Origin: a virus
Length of the DNA stretch: 36,661 bases
IMG/VR virus record: IMGVR_UViG_3300039018_000128
Coordinates: 1-36,661 of that record
Strand: one strand, 5' to 3'
The translations under genes were made by a program, and so were the position numbers. This document shows positions 28,373 through 36,661 of this stretch, one piece after another (positions within the stretch are counted from its first letter, which is position 1; the number at the start of each line of letters is the position of its first letter). The notes under the pieces are model-generated. The model searched no databases. It was given only the letters and a program-made list of their open reading frames with translations, and had not been told where the DNA came from.

Positions 28373-30018
28373 TGAAAACACCGATTCTTGGATCAGCGTA
28401 TGTTGCCCGCAGTATCAACGCTGCGGACAACCGCATGGTCAACCTGTTCCCAGAAGCCATCCCCGAAGGTGGCAAAGAGCCAGGCTTTCTTAACCGCGCT
28501 CCTGGTCTTGAGTTTCTACAGTCCGTGGGCGATGGCCCAATTCGGGCGTTGTGGGCACACCAGACCAATGGCAGCGACTTTTATGTTGTTTCGGGCAATG
28601 AAGTTTACAACCTGACTAGCTTAACGGCTACACCAAAATTGCTAGGCACGGTGTCTGGCACAGGGCCAGTGTCCATTGCGGACAATGGCACACAAATTTT
28701 CTTTGCTTGTAACCCCGATGGGTTTATCTACAACGAAGTAACGGGCGCATTTGGAAAAATTACCGACCCTGATTTTACTGGCGCAGTCACGGTTTCTTAC
28801 TTGGATGGGTACTTTGTCTACAACGAGCCTAATAGCCAAAAGATTTGGTTAACCCAACTGCTGGACGGCACTTCAATTGACCCATTAGACTTTGCCAGCG
28901 CTGAAGGTTCGCCCGACGGTGTGGTGGGCGTTATTTCTGACCACCGCGAGTTGTGGGTCTTTGGCACCGATTCAGTAGAGGTCTGGTACGACTCTGGCGC
29001 TGCCGATTTTCCTTTGCAACGCATCCAAGGCGCGTTTAACGAGATTGGGTGTGTGTCTGCGTTCTCAATCGCCAAACTGGACAACGGCCTGTTCTGGTTG
29101 GGTACTGACGCCCGTGGGCAAGGCATTGTTTACCGCGCCAACGGTTACACGGGTGTTAGGGTTTCTACCCATGCCATTGAGTACGCCATAGCCCAATACG
29201 GCAACATTGCGGACGCCATTGCGTACACATACCAGCAAGAGGGCCATGCTTTTTATGTTCTGACGTTCCCGTCAGGCAACGCCACTTGGGTCTACGATGT
29301 GTCCACCCAAGTCTGGCATGAGCGAGCTGGGTTTGACAATGGCGACTTTATGCGGCACCGCAGCAATTGCCAGTGCAACTTTGGCGGCAACATTCTTGTT
29401 GGTGACTTTGAAAACGGCAACATCTATCGGTTTGACTTAGATGTGTATGCGGACAACGGCGGCATTCAAAAGTGGCTGCGCTCATGGCGGGCGCTGCCAA
29501 CCGGCCAGAACAATTTAAAGCGCACGGCGCATCACAGCTTGCAACTAGACTGTGAAACAGGCGTGGGATTAAATTTGTACCCTGGGTACGACGGCGGTGA
29601 AAATATTGACACTGAATCAGGTTTAGACATTGTGGCTGAGTATGTGCAAACATATTTGGCAACCCAATCAGGGGTTACGTTAACTACCGAAGCTGGGGAT
29701 GGCTTTGAGCCTTTGGGCCAATACGAACTATCAGATACCGATATTAGCGGATACAACTTAGTGACCACGGCTTACCTTGCCTCACCCGGCTACGATCCAC
29801 AAGTGATGCTGCGCTGGTCTGATGACGGCGGTCACACTTGGAGCAATGAACACTGGTCGCCAATTGGCAAAATTGGTGCGTATGGTCACCGAACTTTTTG
29901 GCGTCGGCTGGGCATGACTTTGAAGCTGCGCGATAGGGTGTACGAACTTTCAGGCACTGACCCTAACAAGATTGCCATCATGGGCGCGGAATTGATACTT
30001 AGCCCAACCAACGCTTAA
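28372..30018 (+). CDS. P22 gp10-like packaged DNA stabilisation protein
   Basis: 548 aa (P22 gp10 about 472). The start (MKTPILGSAYVARSINAADN, RMVNLFPEAIPEGGKEPGFL, NRAPGLEFLQSVG) is the hallmark of the phage_stabilise family. A seven-blade-like beta structure follows, with YVVSGNEVYNL, HRELWVFGTDSVEVWYDS and CVSAFSIAKLDNGLFWLG. It binds below gp4 and closes the tail so packaged DNA is held. The stop of the preceding gene overlaps the ATG (TAATG). Confidence 0.92.
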   Translation: MKTPILGSAYVARSINAADNRMVNLFPEAIPEGGKEPGFLNRAPGLEFLQSVGDGPIRALWAHQTNGSDFYVVSGNEVYNLTSLTATPKLLGTVSGTGPVSIADNGTQIFFACNPDGFIYNEVTGAFGKITDPDFTGAVTVSYLDGYFVYNEPNSQKIWLTQLLDGTSIDPLDFASAEGSPDGVVGVISDHRELWVFGTDSVEVWYDSGAADFPLQRIQGAFNEIGCVSAFSIAKLDNGLFWLGTDARGQGIVYRANGYTGVRVSTHAIEYAIAQYGNIADAIAYTYQQEGHAFYVLTFPSGNATWVYDVSTQVWHERAGFDNGDFMRHRSNCQCNFGGNILVGDFENGNIYRFDLDVYADNGGIQKWLRSWRALPTGQNNLKRTAHHSLQLDCETGVGLNLYPGYDGGENIDTESGLDIVAEYVQTYLATQSGVTLTTEAGDGFEPLGQYELSDTDISGYNLVTTAYLASPGYDPQVMLRWSDDGGHTWSNEHWSPIGKIGAYGHRTFWRRLGMTLKLRDRVYELSGTDPNKIAIMGAELILSPTNA

Positions 30019-30019
30019 T

Positions 30020-31822
30020 ATGGCGCTAGGCAATCAAACCAACATTACACCCCCACGGGTGCCGATTATTGACGAGCGCACAAATGCAGTCTCGCGGGAA
30101 TGGTATCGTTGGTTTTATAGCGTATTTACTACTCTTGGCTCGGGCACCGGAATCATCCCCGTCGATGCTGGCGGCACTGGCCTAGGAACAACTCCAACCA
30201 ACGGTCAACTGTTGATTGGCAATGGCACAGGCTATAGTCTTAACACGTTGGGCACTGGCGTAGGTATTTCGGTTGTTAATGGTTCTGGCACAATTACCGT
30301 AACCAATACCGGCGTGTTATCCTTTTCAGGCGGCACTACTGGCCTAACACCCGCAGCGGCCACCGCAGGCGTTGTAACGCTTGCAGGGACATTAATTGCC
30401 GCAAATGGCGGTACAGGCTACGCGGCGTATGCTGTTGGTGATTTACTGTATGCCGATACAACAACTACTTTAGCCAAACTGCCCGATGTCGCCGCTGGCA
30501 ACGCGCTTATCTCAGGCGGTGTGGCTACAGCGCCAGCTTGGGGCAAGATTGGTTTGACAACTCATGTTAGCGGCGTATTACCAATTGCCAACGGCGGCAC
30601 AAATAGCACCTCCACGCCAACGGCAGGCGCTGTTCCCTACGGCACAGGCACAGCTTACGCATTCACCGCCGCTGGCACATCCGGCCAAGTGTTGACCAGT
30701 GCGGGCGCGGGCGTGCCTACTTGGGCCACACCAACAACGGGCACAGTCACTTCGGTAGGGCTGGCAATGCCAGTGCAGTTCACGGTAACTAATTCGCCGG
30801 TTACAAGTTCGGGAACGCTCACTGCTGCTTTTACCACTCAAGCCGTCAACAGCATCTTTGCTGGGCCAAGTAGTGGGGCGGCTGCTGTACCTACTTTTCG
30901 AGCGCTGACGACGGCAGACCTTCCTGCTTTGCCTTATGGCACAGGCACCGTTACTTCGGTGGGGCTGTCGTTGCCGTCTATCATAGCGGTCACCAATTCG
31001 CCGGTCACTACTAGCGGCACGCTGACAGGGACGCTGACCACTCAAGCTGTAAATGCTATATTTGCTGGGCCTTCATCCGGCGCGGCTGCTACGCCTACCT
31101 TTAGGGCGCTGACTACGGCTGACATCCCTGCGCTGTCTTATGTAACTTCGGTGGCTTTGGCGCTTCCGTCTATCATGTCGGTGTCAGGCTCGCCGGTCAC
31201 TAGCAGTGGTACGCTTACTGGTACGCTTACCACTCAGGCTGCAAATGCTATCTTTGCAGGCCCATCTAGTGGGGCTTCGGCTACACCTACCTTTAGGGCG
31301 TTGACCACCGCCGATATTCCGGCTTTACCCTATGGCACTGGCACGGTCACAAGCGTGTCTGTTGTCTCGGCCAATGGTCTTGCCGGTACGGTGGCAACGG
31401 CCACCACCACGCCAGCCATTACGCTCAGTACCTCAATCACTGGCATCCTAAAAGGTAACGGCACGGCCATATCGGCTGCGGTGGCAAACACGGACTATGT
31501 GCCATTGTCTACGGTCATAACCAAGACGGCTGACTACACCATTACCGGCACGGACACCTGGATCATCAACAACAAGACCGGCTCGGCCTTAACACTGACG
31601 TTTCCTGCGGCCTCAAGCTGGACGGGCCGGTACATTACGGTCAAGAATATGCAAGCCCAGGCGGTCAACTCGGCGTCCAGCAACATCGTGCCAATTGACA
31701 GCACCAGCGCCGGTACGGCGATATTGCTGGGTGTAGTAGGAAATTGGGCAACAATGGTGTCAGACGGCACCAATTGGATTATTATGCAGGCTGCGTCAAA
31801 CAACAACCTGTTGCTGGAGTAA
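30020..31822 (+). CDS. Repeat-containing tail fibre/needle-like protein
   Basis: 600 aa. N-terminal PRVPIIDERTNAVSREWYRW is the virion-anchor segment seen in many phage tail proteins. Then Gly/Thr-rich stalk repeats and three ~66-aa repeats (about residues 241-440) with GTVTSVGLAMP, NSPVTSSGTLT, IFAGPSSGAAA, PTFRALTTAD. The C-terminal part (TITGTDTWIINNKTGSALTL ... GVVGNWATMVSDGTNWIIMQ) is a beta-helix/knob end. It occupies the place of the gp26 needle in P22 but is not similar in sequence, so needle or side fibre is open. Confidence 0.75.
   Translation: MALGNQTNITPPRVPIIDERTNAVSREWYRWFYSVFTTLGSGTGIIPVDAGGTGLGTTPTNGQLLIGNGTGYSLNTLGTGVGISVVNGSGTITVTNTGVLSFSGGTTGLTPAAATAGVVTLAGTLIAANGGTGYAAYAVGDLLYADTTTTLAKLPDVAAGNALISGGVATAPAWGKIGLTTHVSGVLPIANGGTNSTSTPTAGAVPYGTGTAYAFTAAGTSGQVLTSAGAGVPTWATPTTGTVTSVGLAMPVQFTVTNSPVTSSGTLTAAFTTQAVNSIFAGPSSGAAAVPTFRALTTADLPALPYGTGTVTSVGLSLPSIIAVTNSPVTTSGTLTGTLTTQAVNAIFAGPSSGAAATPTFRALTTADIPALSYVTSVALALPSIMSVSGSPVTSSGTLTGTLTTQAANAIFAGPSSGASATPTFRALTTADIPALPYGTGTVTSVSVVSANGLAGTVATATTTPAITLSTSITGILKGNGTAISAAVANTDYVPLSTVITKTADYTITGTDTWIINNKTGSALTLTFPAASSWTGRYITVKNMQAQAVNSASSNIVPIDSTSAGTAILLGVVGNWATMVSDGTNWIIMQAASNNNLLLE
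30740..31339 (+). repeat. Three tandem 66-68-aa coding repeats
   Basis: Units at 30740-30943 (68 codons), 30944-31141 (66) and 31142-31339 (66); a partial fourth begins at 31340 (GTVTSVSVV). Each encodes TSV ... SPVTxSGTLT ... IFAGPSSGA ... PTFRALTTAD.PAL. Differences between units at the DNA level suggest an old duplication. In-frame changes in copy number would alter fibre length. Confidence 0.85.
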
Positions 31823-31826
31823 TTGA

Positions 31827-32171
31827 ATGATTCACCACCACTTTAGTTCAGGTGTGTACGCTAAAGAAGCGTTTATTCCTGCGGGTCAAATTTTGGTGCA
31901 ACACGCGCACAAGCATGACCATCTATCTATTTTGGCTACAGGATCGGTGGAACTTATTGTAAACGGCGTTAAATCCATTGTTAACGCCCCCGCTTGTCTG
32001 ACTATAACGGCAGGGCAACATCACGGCGTAAAATCAATTACAGACGTTGTTTGGTATTGCATACACGCCTCTGACTGCACTGATGAGAACGCGATTGATG
32101 AATTGTTAATTGTGCCTGGGGATATTGATCAGGCGCGTAATATTGCTCAGTGTTTGAGCGAAGGAGTTTGA
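31827..32171 (+). CDS. Cupin-fold protein
   Basis: 114 aa. Cupin motif 1 is visible as G20-x5-H26-x-H28-x3-H32-x6-G39, with His in place of the usual Glu. Motif 2 is TAGQHH (61-66), matching P-x-G-x2-H with Thr for Pro. These give three or four metal-binding His residues at the expected spacing. The length suits a single cupin barrel. Substrate unknown. It lies between the repeat fibre and the ejection genes, so it may be a virion part or modify sugar or host factors. Confidence 0.75.
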   Translation: MIHHHFSSGVYAKEAFIPAGQILVQHAHKHDHLSILATGSVELIVNGVKSIVNAPACLTITAGQHHGVKSITDVVWYCIHASDCTDENAIDELLIVPGDIDQARNIAQCLSEGV

Positions 32172-32172
32172 T

Positions 32173-32856
32173 ATGCCTTGGATGATCCCAGCCGCAATTT
32201 TTGGAAGTTCGTTGCTTGGCGCAAGTGCCGCCAGCAAAGCCGCTGACACTCAAGCAGGCGCTGCTGACCGCGCTGCCGAGTTGCAGTACAAAATGTACCA
32301 AGAAAATGTACAGCGGCAACAACCTTTTTTAGAAGCTGGAGTAGGGGCGCTTAACAAGCTGACCGCTGCGGCTGATTACAAGCCGTTTGGGATGGATCAA
32401 TATAAAGCAGACCCAGGCTACGCATTCCGTTTGAGTGAAGGCCAAAAAGCACTTGATCGTCAAGCCGCTGCAAGAGGCGGTCTGATATCTGGCGCGGCTT
32501 TGAAGGCTGCAACTCGCTACGGCCAAGATATGGGCTCACAAGAGTACATGAATGCATTTAATCGTTACCAAACTGAACGTGCAGCCACATTAAATCCCTT
32601 GCAATCGTTAGCTGGTGTGGGCATGACTAGCGCCAATACTTTAGGCGAGGCCGGTCGGTCATACGGCGCAGGCGCTGGTGAAGCATATATGGGGGGTGCC
32701 AATGCCCGTGCGTCAGGATACGTAGGCGGCGCAAATGCGTTTACCAGCGGTTTAGGATCGTACTTAAACTATAGCCAAGGACAAGATTATTTAAATAGAT
32801 TGCGGCCCCCTACACCTTACGGCCCCCCGCAAACAGTTACTGGCTATCAAGGTTAA
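32173..32856 (+). CDS. DNA transfer (ejection) protein, P22 gp7-like
   Basis: 227 aa. N-terminal hydrophobic PWMIPAAIFGSSLLGASAAS, then helical QAGAADRAAELQYKMYQENV, and conserved GYAFRLSEGQKALDRQAAAR with GGLISGAALKAATRYGQDMG, a pattern shared by proteins annotated as phage DNA transfer proteins. A Gly/Ala-rich tail follows. P22 gp7 has the same position in the ejection group (gp7, gp20, gp16) and enters the host envelope with the DNA. First of three ejection-type genes. Confidence 0.8.
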   Translation: MPWMIPAAIFGSSLLGASAASKAADTQAGAADRAAELQYKMYQENVQRQQPFLEAGVGALNKLTAAADYKPFGMDQYKADPGYAFRLSEGQKALDRQAAARGGLISGAALKAATRYGQDMGSQEYMNAFNRYQTERAATLNPLQSLAGVGMTSANTLGEAGRSYGAGAGEAYMGGANARASGYVGGANAFTSGLGSYLNYSQGQDYLNRLRPPTPYGPPQTVTGYQG

Positions 32857-32865
32857 GGAGCAATC

Positions 32866-34434
32866 ATGCCACTAGATACACGAATTGCTCTTGGGGTTCA
32901 GCCGCTTCAGCTTGCTGATCCATTGGCACGGGAAGGCCAAGTACAAAACATTTTGGCCTCGCAAGCCCAGCAACGCGCTGCCGGTATGCAACAACAAAGC
33001 GCGCAAATGCAAATAGATCAGGCGCAACGTCAACTTCGACAAGATGAAGATTACGTTACCAAAATGGCAGACGCCATAGGAAAAAACGGTGGCCCACCTA
33101 ACATGGAGCAAGCCGCACGTTTAATGGCGACAAACAGAAACCCTGACGTTTCGCGACAAGGTGTGTCAATGTTGCAATCTTTGCAACGCTTGGACGCGGC
33201 AAAGAAAGCTGGCATTTATGGCACGCCTGCGCCTGTCATACCGAACGTTGGCCCTGCGCCCGGCGCAATGGGCTCGGGCACATTTGGTATGGATCAAAAC
33301 GTGCCCATGTTTAACCAGCGTAATGTCCCACCTCTTAACTTAACTGCACCAGCGCCAGCGGTGAACCAACTGACGCCGCCTGCGGCTGCGCCTGTCAATC
33401 AGCTTGCGGCAGCGCCACAAGCAGACGCTGCAAAAACCTTGCAAGCTGAATACATGAAATTGTCTCAGTTTACGGATGTGCCTGGCGTTAAAGAACGAAT
33501 GGATTTGATTAAAGAGCAATTGAAAGAACTAAGCACGCCTCGCGTTGTTGGTAGGAATTTGGTAGCAGGCAGCAAAGTTCTTTTTACGGCGCCACAAGAT
33601 GTGACGCCATCGCCTTTGGCTAGATTACAAAGTGAATTCGCTGCGTTGTTACCGGGCGATCCGCGCATCCCACAATACGTGGCGGCGATTAACAAAGAAA
33701 TTACCCGCGCGCCCGGTACAAACATTACTATGGTTTCGGAAAGAGCCGAGCAAGGTGCGCGGGGCAAGATGCTGGTTGACCAGTATGGTGATATCTCAAA
33801 GGCTGCTGGTTTGGCGGCTAGAACACTGCCATCTATTGAAGCAAATTTAAGCGCATTAAACAAAGGTTTTGACACTGGCTTTGGTAAAGAAACGGTCGCT
33901 GCCGGAGCCAGTGTGTTGGCTGCGCTGGGCGTTAAAGACGCAGAAAAGTTTGCAACAGATAGCCAAATGTTTCAATCTAATGCCATCAACGCCGTGTTGC
34001 AAAAGCAGCTTGAGCAAAAAGGCCCACAGACCGAATCTGACGCAAAACGTATTGAACAAATTGGCGCTCAATTGGGTAAAACCAAAGATGCCAATGAGTT
34101 TATTTTGGCAACCGCTAAAGAACAACTTAAACGCGATATTGATCAGCGAAACTTTTATGACCGCTGGTATAAAACAAACAAAACTTACGACGGCGCTGAA
34201 GATAGTTGGTTTACTGGCGAAGGCGGCAAGTCGCTGTTTGACCGCCCAGCGCTTAAAAAATACGCTGCCGCACCCCCGCCATCCGGCGCAAACTTAATTC
34301 CTGGCTCAACACCGGCGGCTGCGGTTGCACCGCAAGGCGCAATTGACGCGCTTAAAGCAGGAAAAGGCACCGATGCACAATTCGACGCAATCTTTGGGGC
34401 GGGTGCTGCAAAACGCGCAAAAGGAGGCAAATAA
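32866..34434 (+). CDS. Probable ejection/internal virion protein
   Basis: 522 aa, AAGGAG upstream. Helical, Gln/Ala-rich N-terminus (LASQAQQRAAGMQQQSAQMQ), a Pro/Ala linker (TAPAPAVNQLTPPAAAPVNQ), then a conserved helical domain near 315-430 (ARTLPSIEANLSALNKGFDT; GFGKETVAAGASVLAALGVK; DQRNFYDRWYKTNKTY). Such composition and order fit internal virion proteins released into the cell. A glycosyl hydrolase or protease motif was not seen. Stop lies directly before the next ATG (34435). Confidence 0.7.
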   Translation: MPLDTRIALGVQPLQLADPLAREGQVQNILASQAQQRAAGMQQQSAQMQIDQAQRQLRQDEDYVTKMADAIGKNGGPPNMEQAARLMATNRNPDVSRQGVSMLQSLQRLDAAKKAGIYGTPAPVIPNVGPAPGAMGSGTFGMDQNVPMFNQRNVPPLNLTAPAPAVNQLTPPAAAPVNQLAAAPQADAAKTLQAEYMKLSQFTDVPGVKERMDLIKEQLKELSTPRVVGRNLVAGSKVLFTAPQDVTPSPLARLQSEFAALLPGDPRIPQYVAAINKEITRAPGTNITMVSERAEQGARGKMLVDQYGDISKAAGLAARTLPSIEANLSALNKGFDTGFGKETVAAGASVLAALGVKDAEKFATDSQMFQSNAINAVLQKQLEQKGPQTESDAKRIEQIGAQLGKTKDANEFILATAKEQLKRDIDQRNFYDRWYKTNKTYDGAEDSWFTGEGGKSLFDRPALKKYAAAPPPSGANLIPGSTPAAAVAPQGAIDALKAGKGTDAQFDAIFGAGAAKRAKGGK

Positions 34435-36661
34435 ATGGCCGCTAATCCGTTTGCTGAATTTGCTACGCCGCAAGAAAACCCGTTTGCTCAATTTGCCGTT
34501 GCGCCGCAGCCTACGGAAATGCCTGCCCCGCGCCAGCCTACTAGCGCGTTAGCGCAGTTTGGCCGCTCTGCTGCATCCTTGGCTGACGTGACTTTGGGCG
34601 GCATCATACCTGGCGCGGCGCAGTATTTAATGCCGCCTATGCTGCGCGCGGCTGGGCGTAGTCCAGAGCAAGCTACGGCGTCAACGCAAGCGCTTGTAGG
34701 CGCGGTGGACAGGCCGTTTGGTAAAGCCTTTGGTGTGTCTGAAACGCCTGAATATCAACAAGAGGCTGGCCGTCAGGTAATGGATTTTATCGGCCAGAAT
34801 TTCCAAAAAGGCGCTAAATTTATTTCTGACAAAACAGGCTTGCCTGTTGGTGACGTTGAAAACATGATGGCATCGCTGACCATAGCTGCGCCAAAGATAG
34901 CGCCGCCAGTTGTTCGTACAGTTAGAGAAGTTACCGCGCCCGTTGTACAACAAGTTAAAACAGGCGCTCAACTGCCGTTTGAGCCAATGCTCCAAGCCAA
35001 ACGTGAGCGTTTGTCAGCAGAGTCCTACGCCAAAGGCCCACAGCTAGACGCGGCTGCGGAAGCCCAGCGGTTAAAACTTGCGCTTAACCCAACGGATATT
35101 GAAAACTCAATTTCGGCTAGAGCTTATTCGGCGGCGGCTGGCCCTCGCGGCCCAGAAGCATTGGCAGCAGCCAATCGCCCTCGCGTCAATGAGATTGCAA
35201 AAAATGAATTGGGCCTTGACCCATCTGCATCGCTGACTAGCCCTGCGCCTTTTAAACAGGCTCGCGCCAACTTAGCTGGGCCGTATGATGACGTAAGCAA
35301 ACTGCCGACGTTGACGGCAGATGAAGCAACCATTGCAAACCTAAACGGTATTCGTAAAAACGAAAAAATAATTGGTGGAGAAGGCGTTGCCAAGAAAGTA
35401 GACAAACTAGTAGATGATGCCATAGCCAAAACACAAGCTGGCTTGAATGGTTCTGAACTACTTAGCAACGTGCGGACGTTGCGCGCGGATGCCAAAAAGA
35501 TTTACAACAATCAAAGCGCTACGCCAAAACAATTGGCTATTGCTGATGCTAATTTAGCTATAGCCAACCAACTAGAGTCAATGATTGACTCTAATATTTC
35601 TAACCCCAAACTGTTGGGTGAGTGGCGTGACGCCCGCCAAAAGATGGCGCGCACTTATGCTTACGAGAGCGCAACCAATTTCAACACCGGCATGGTTGAC
35701 GTGTCCAAGTTGGCGCGGCTTACATCTAAAGACAACGCGCTTACGGGCGATATTGCATCGCTTGGCAAAATTGCGGGTAATTTTCCTGAAGTATTTACTA
35801 CCGAGCCAACATCTAAATTTTTTAGCGCGCCTCGCCTTACTAGGTCTGGTGTCCCTGGCGGCGCGGGTGCGTTAATCGGCTCACAATTTGGATTAACGGG
35901 TTCTATTCTTGGTGGCCTAGCTGGCGGCGCAATAGGTGAGTTTGGTGGTGCAATGGCGGCCAACCGTTTGGCATCACCCGCATACCAAGCAGGCTTAAAG
36001 CTACAAGACTTTCGTATTCCAGTTAATCAAATGGCAGTCGCTGCTGCGCCCATACCGCAAAACCGTGCAGTTGTCCCATTTGACCCCCGCAATGCGCTGG
36101 TGCAGCCTACTGATATTGTGGGGTATGCCCCTGATGGTTCGCCTATTACCGCCGAGCAGGCGTTCAGCCGTCCTAACTTTGTACCTGGCCGTCCTGAAGG
36201 GCAAGTAAACGTCAGCACGCAATTTGCGCCTAACCAACTGCCTGCGCCCAGCGCTGAAAGCACTTTGGGCACCGTCGCCGCCGAACGCGCGCGCGCGGCG
36301 CAGATGTCACGCACGTTAGGCCAGCAGACAGAAGTACAACAAGCAGCGGCTGAAGCGGCTGCACGTAGGCCAACCGGCGGCGGTAGTGTGCTGGAATTTG
36401 ACCCAATCACGGGCACATACAAAGTCGGCGGCGCAGGCGTTAAAGGTGCTACGCCCGAGGTCTTTATGTCCGACACGGGTCGCAACCTTAATACGGCATC
36501 GCAAAAGGTAGCGGCTGGGCAAAACTTTGCGTTGACGGCGGCTGAAAAAGTTGCATGGGAAAAAACTAAGGTTGACTTGGCTGCTGCTGCGCCAGAATTA
36601 AAAGGTTTGTCTGACAAAGCCATTGCCAGCAAGATGATGGATCGGGAATGGGCCGATGGTG
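34435..36661 (+). CDS. Large ejection (internal virion) protein, continues at 1-384
   Basis: Joined to 1-384 it has about 827 aa. The N-terminus contains two NPF-A-x-F repeats (NPFAEFATPQENPFAQF), then a Pro-rich linker, helical domains, a Gly/Ala-rich hydrophobic stretch near 475-505 (GGAGALIGSQFGLTGSILGG, then LAGGAIGEFGGAM) that could insert in a membrane, and a long Gln/Ala-rich end. Two ejection-type genes precede it and the lysis genes follow. By position and size it corresponds to P22 gp20 or gp16, which build the DNA path through the envelope; sequence similarity to these was not recognised. Confidence 0.75.
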   Translation, partial: MAANPFAEFATPQENPFAQFAVAPQPTEMPAPRQPTSALAQFGRSAASLADVTLGGIIPGAAQYLMPPMLRAAGRSPEQATASTQALVGAVDRPFGKAFGVSETPEYQQEAGRQVMDFIGQNFQKGAKFISDKTGLPVGDVENMMASLTIAAPKIAPPVVRTVREVTAPVVQQVKTGAQLPFEPMLQAKRERLSAESYAKGPQLDAAAEAQRLKLALNPTDIENSISARAYSAAAGPRGPEALAAANRPRVNEIAKNELGLDPSASLTSPAPFKQARANLAGPYDDVSKLPTLTADEATIANLNGIRKNEKIIGGEGVAKKVDKLVDDAIAKTQAGLNGSELLSNVRTLRADAKKIYNNQSATPKQLAIADANLAIANQLESMIDSNISNPKLLGEWRDARQKMARTYAYESATNFNTGMVDVSKLARLTSKDNALTGDIASLGKIAGNFPEVFTTEPTSKFFSAPRLTRSGVPGGAGALIGSQFGLTGSILGGLAGGAIGEFGGAMAANRLASPAYQAGLKLQDFRIPVNQMAVAAAPIPQNRAVVPFDPRNALVQPTDIVGYAPDGSPITAEQAFSRPNFVPGRPEGQVNVSTQFAPNQLPAPSAESTLGTVAAERARAAQMSRTLGQQTEVQQAAAEAAARRPTGGGSVLEFDPITGTYKVGGAGVKGATPEVFMSDTGRNLNTASQKVAAGQNFALTAAEKVAWEKTKVDLAAAAPELKGLSDKAIASKMMDREWADG
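36535..36661. repeat. Right copy of 127-bp terminal identity
   Basis: Identical to bases 1-127 (offset 36,534). See the left copy: a likely circular-contig overlap and not a terminal repeat of the virion DNA. Confidence 0.95.

Noticed and set aside
1-36661. tRNA genes or host bacterial genes
   Set aside because: None recognised by eye; a tRNA search program was not available, so a missed tRNA cannot be excluded.

Overview
The window looks like one complete genome of a tailed, podovirus-type bacteriophage (Caudoviricetes), probably recovered from a metagenome. The last 127 bases repeat the first 127 exactly, and the gene running off the right end continues in frame into the left end. The molecule is therefore circular or circularly permuted, with about 36,534 unique bases. 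The virion genes have the P22 plan: P22-type portal, scaffold, coat, gp4-like connector and gp10-like DNA stabilisation protein, with no tape measure, sheath or long-tail genes. An M15 endolysin with a 3TM holin fits a Gram-negative host. No integrase, CI-type repressor, tRNA or bacterial housekeeping gene was recognised, so a lytic life style is the simplest reading. The host cannot be named from the sequence.

Layout. (1) 1-384: end of the largest ejection protein. (2) 381-2175 (+): lysis genes, with four small membrane or exported proteins, a 3TM holin and an M15 peptidase. (3) 2140-5777 (-): an operon read leftward, with an XF1762-like protein, a VRR-NUC nuclease, a SNF2-type helicase and a chain of tiny overlapping genes ending in an HTH protein. 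(4) 5848-12527 (+), divergent from it: a PD-(D/E)XK Fe-S nuclease (DUF2800), a possible ssDNA-binding protein, an HNH homing endonuclease whose ribosome binding site lies in a 19-bp hairpin, a family A DNA polymerase and a primase/SF3 helicase. (5) 12524-14209 (-): small accessory genes, including 35-aa and 20-aa membrane peptides, ending in a strong terminator that overlaps the 3' end of the primase/helicase gene. (6) 14210-15093: about 880 bases without a gene, packed with repeats: 18 copies of the core GTTGGC/GCCAAC, a 23-24-bp-period array, a G-rich run, a T10 run and a long inverted repeat just before terS. It is the best candidate for the replication origin and/or the packaging and late-control region. 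(7) 15094-36661 (+): terS, terL, portal, a host-recognition island (tailspike, fibre-like proteins), scaffold, coat, connector, gp10, a repeat-containing fibre, a cupin, and three ejection-type proteins.

How it works together. The two divergent nucleic-acid modules meet at a 70-bp control region with a 7-bp dyad (5789-5813). The polymerase, primase/helicase, nucleases and SNF2 helicase form a fairly self-contained replication and recombination set, and the repeat region lies between these modules and the packaging genes. The late module carries packaging, head, connector, ejection and lysis functions on one strand, running through the artificial ends of the window.

Most noteworthy: the repeat-dense origin-like region; the hairpin over the HNH start; the AT-rich tailspike island between portal and scaffold; a Dps/ferritin-like gene and a cupin gene inside the virion operon; shared N-terminal tags and a duplicated domain among structural proteins; and several tiny genes (20-57 aa) in tightly overlapping operons.
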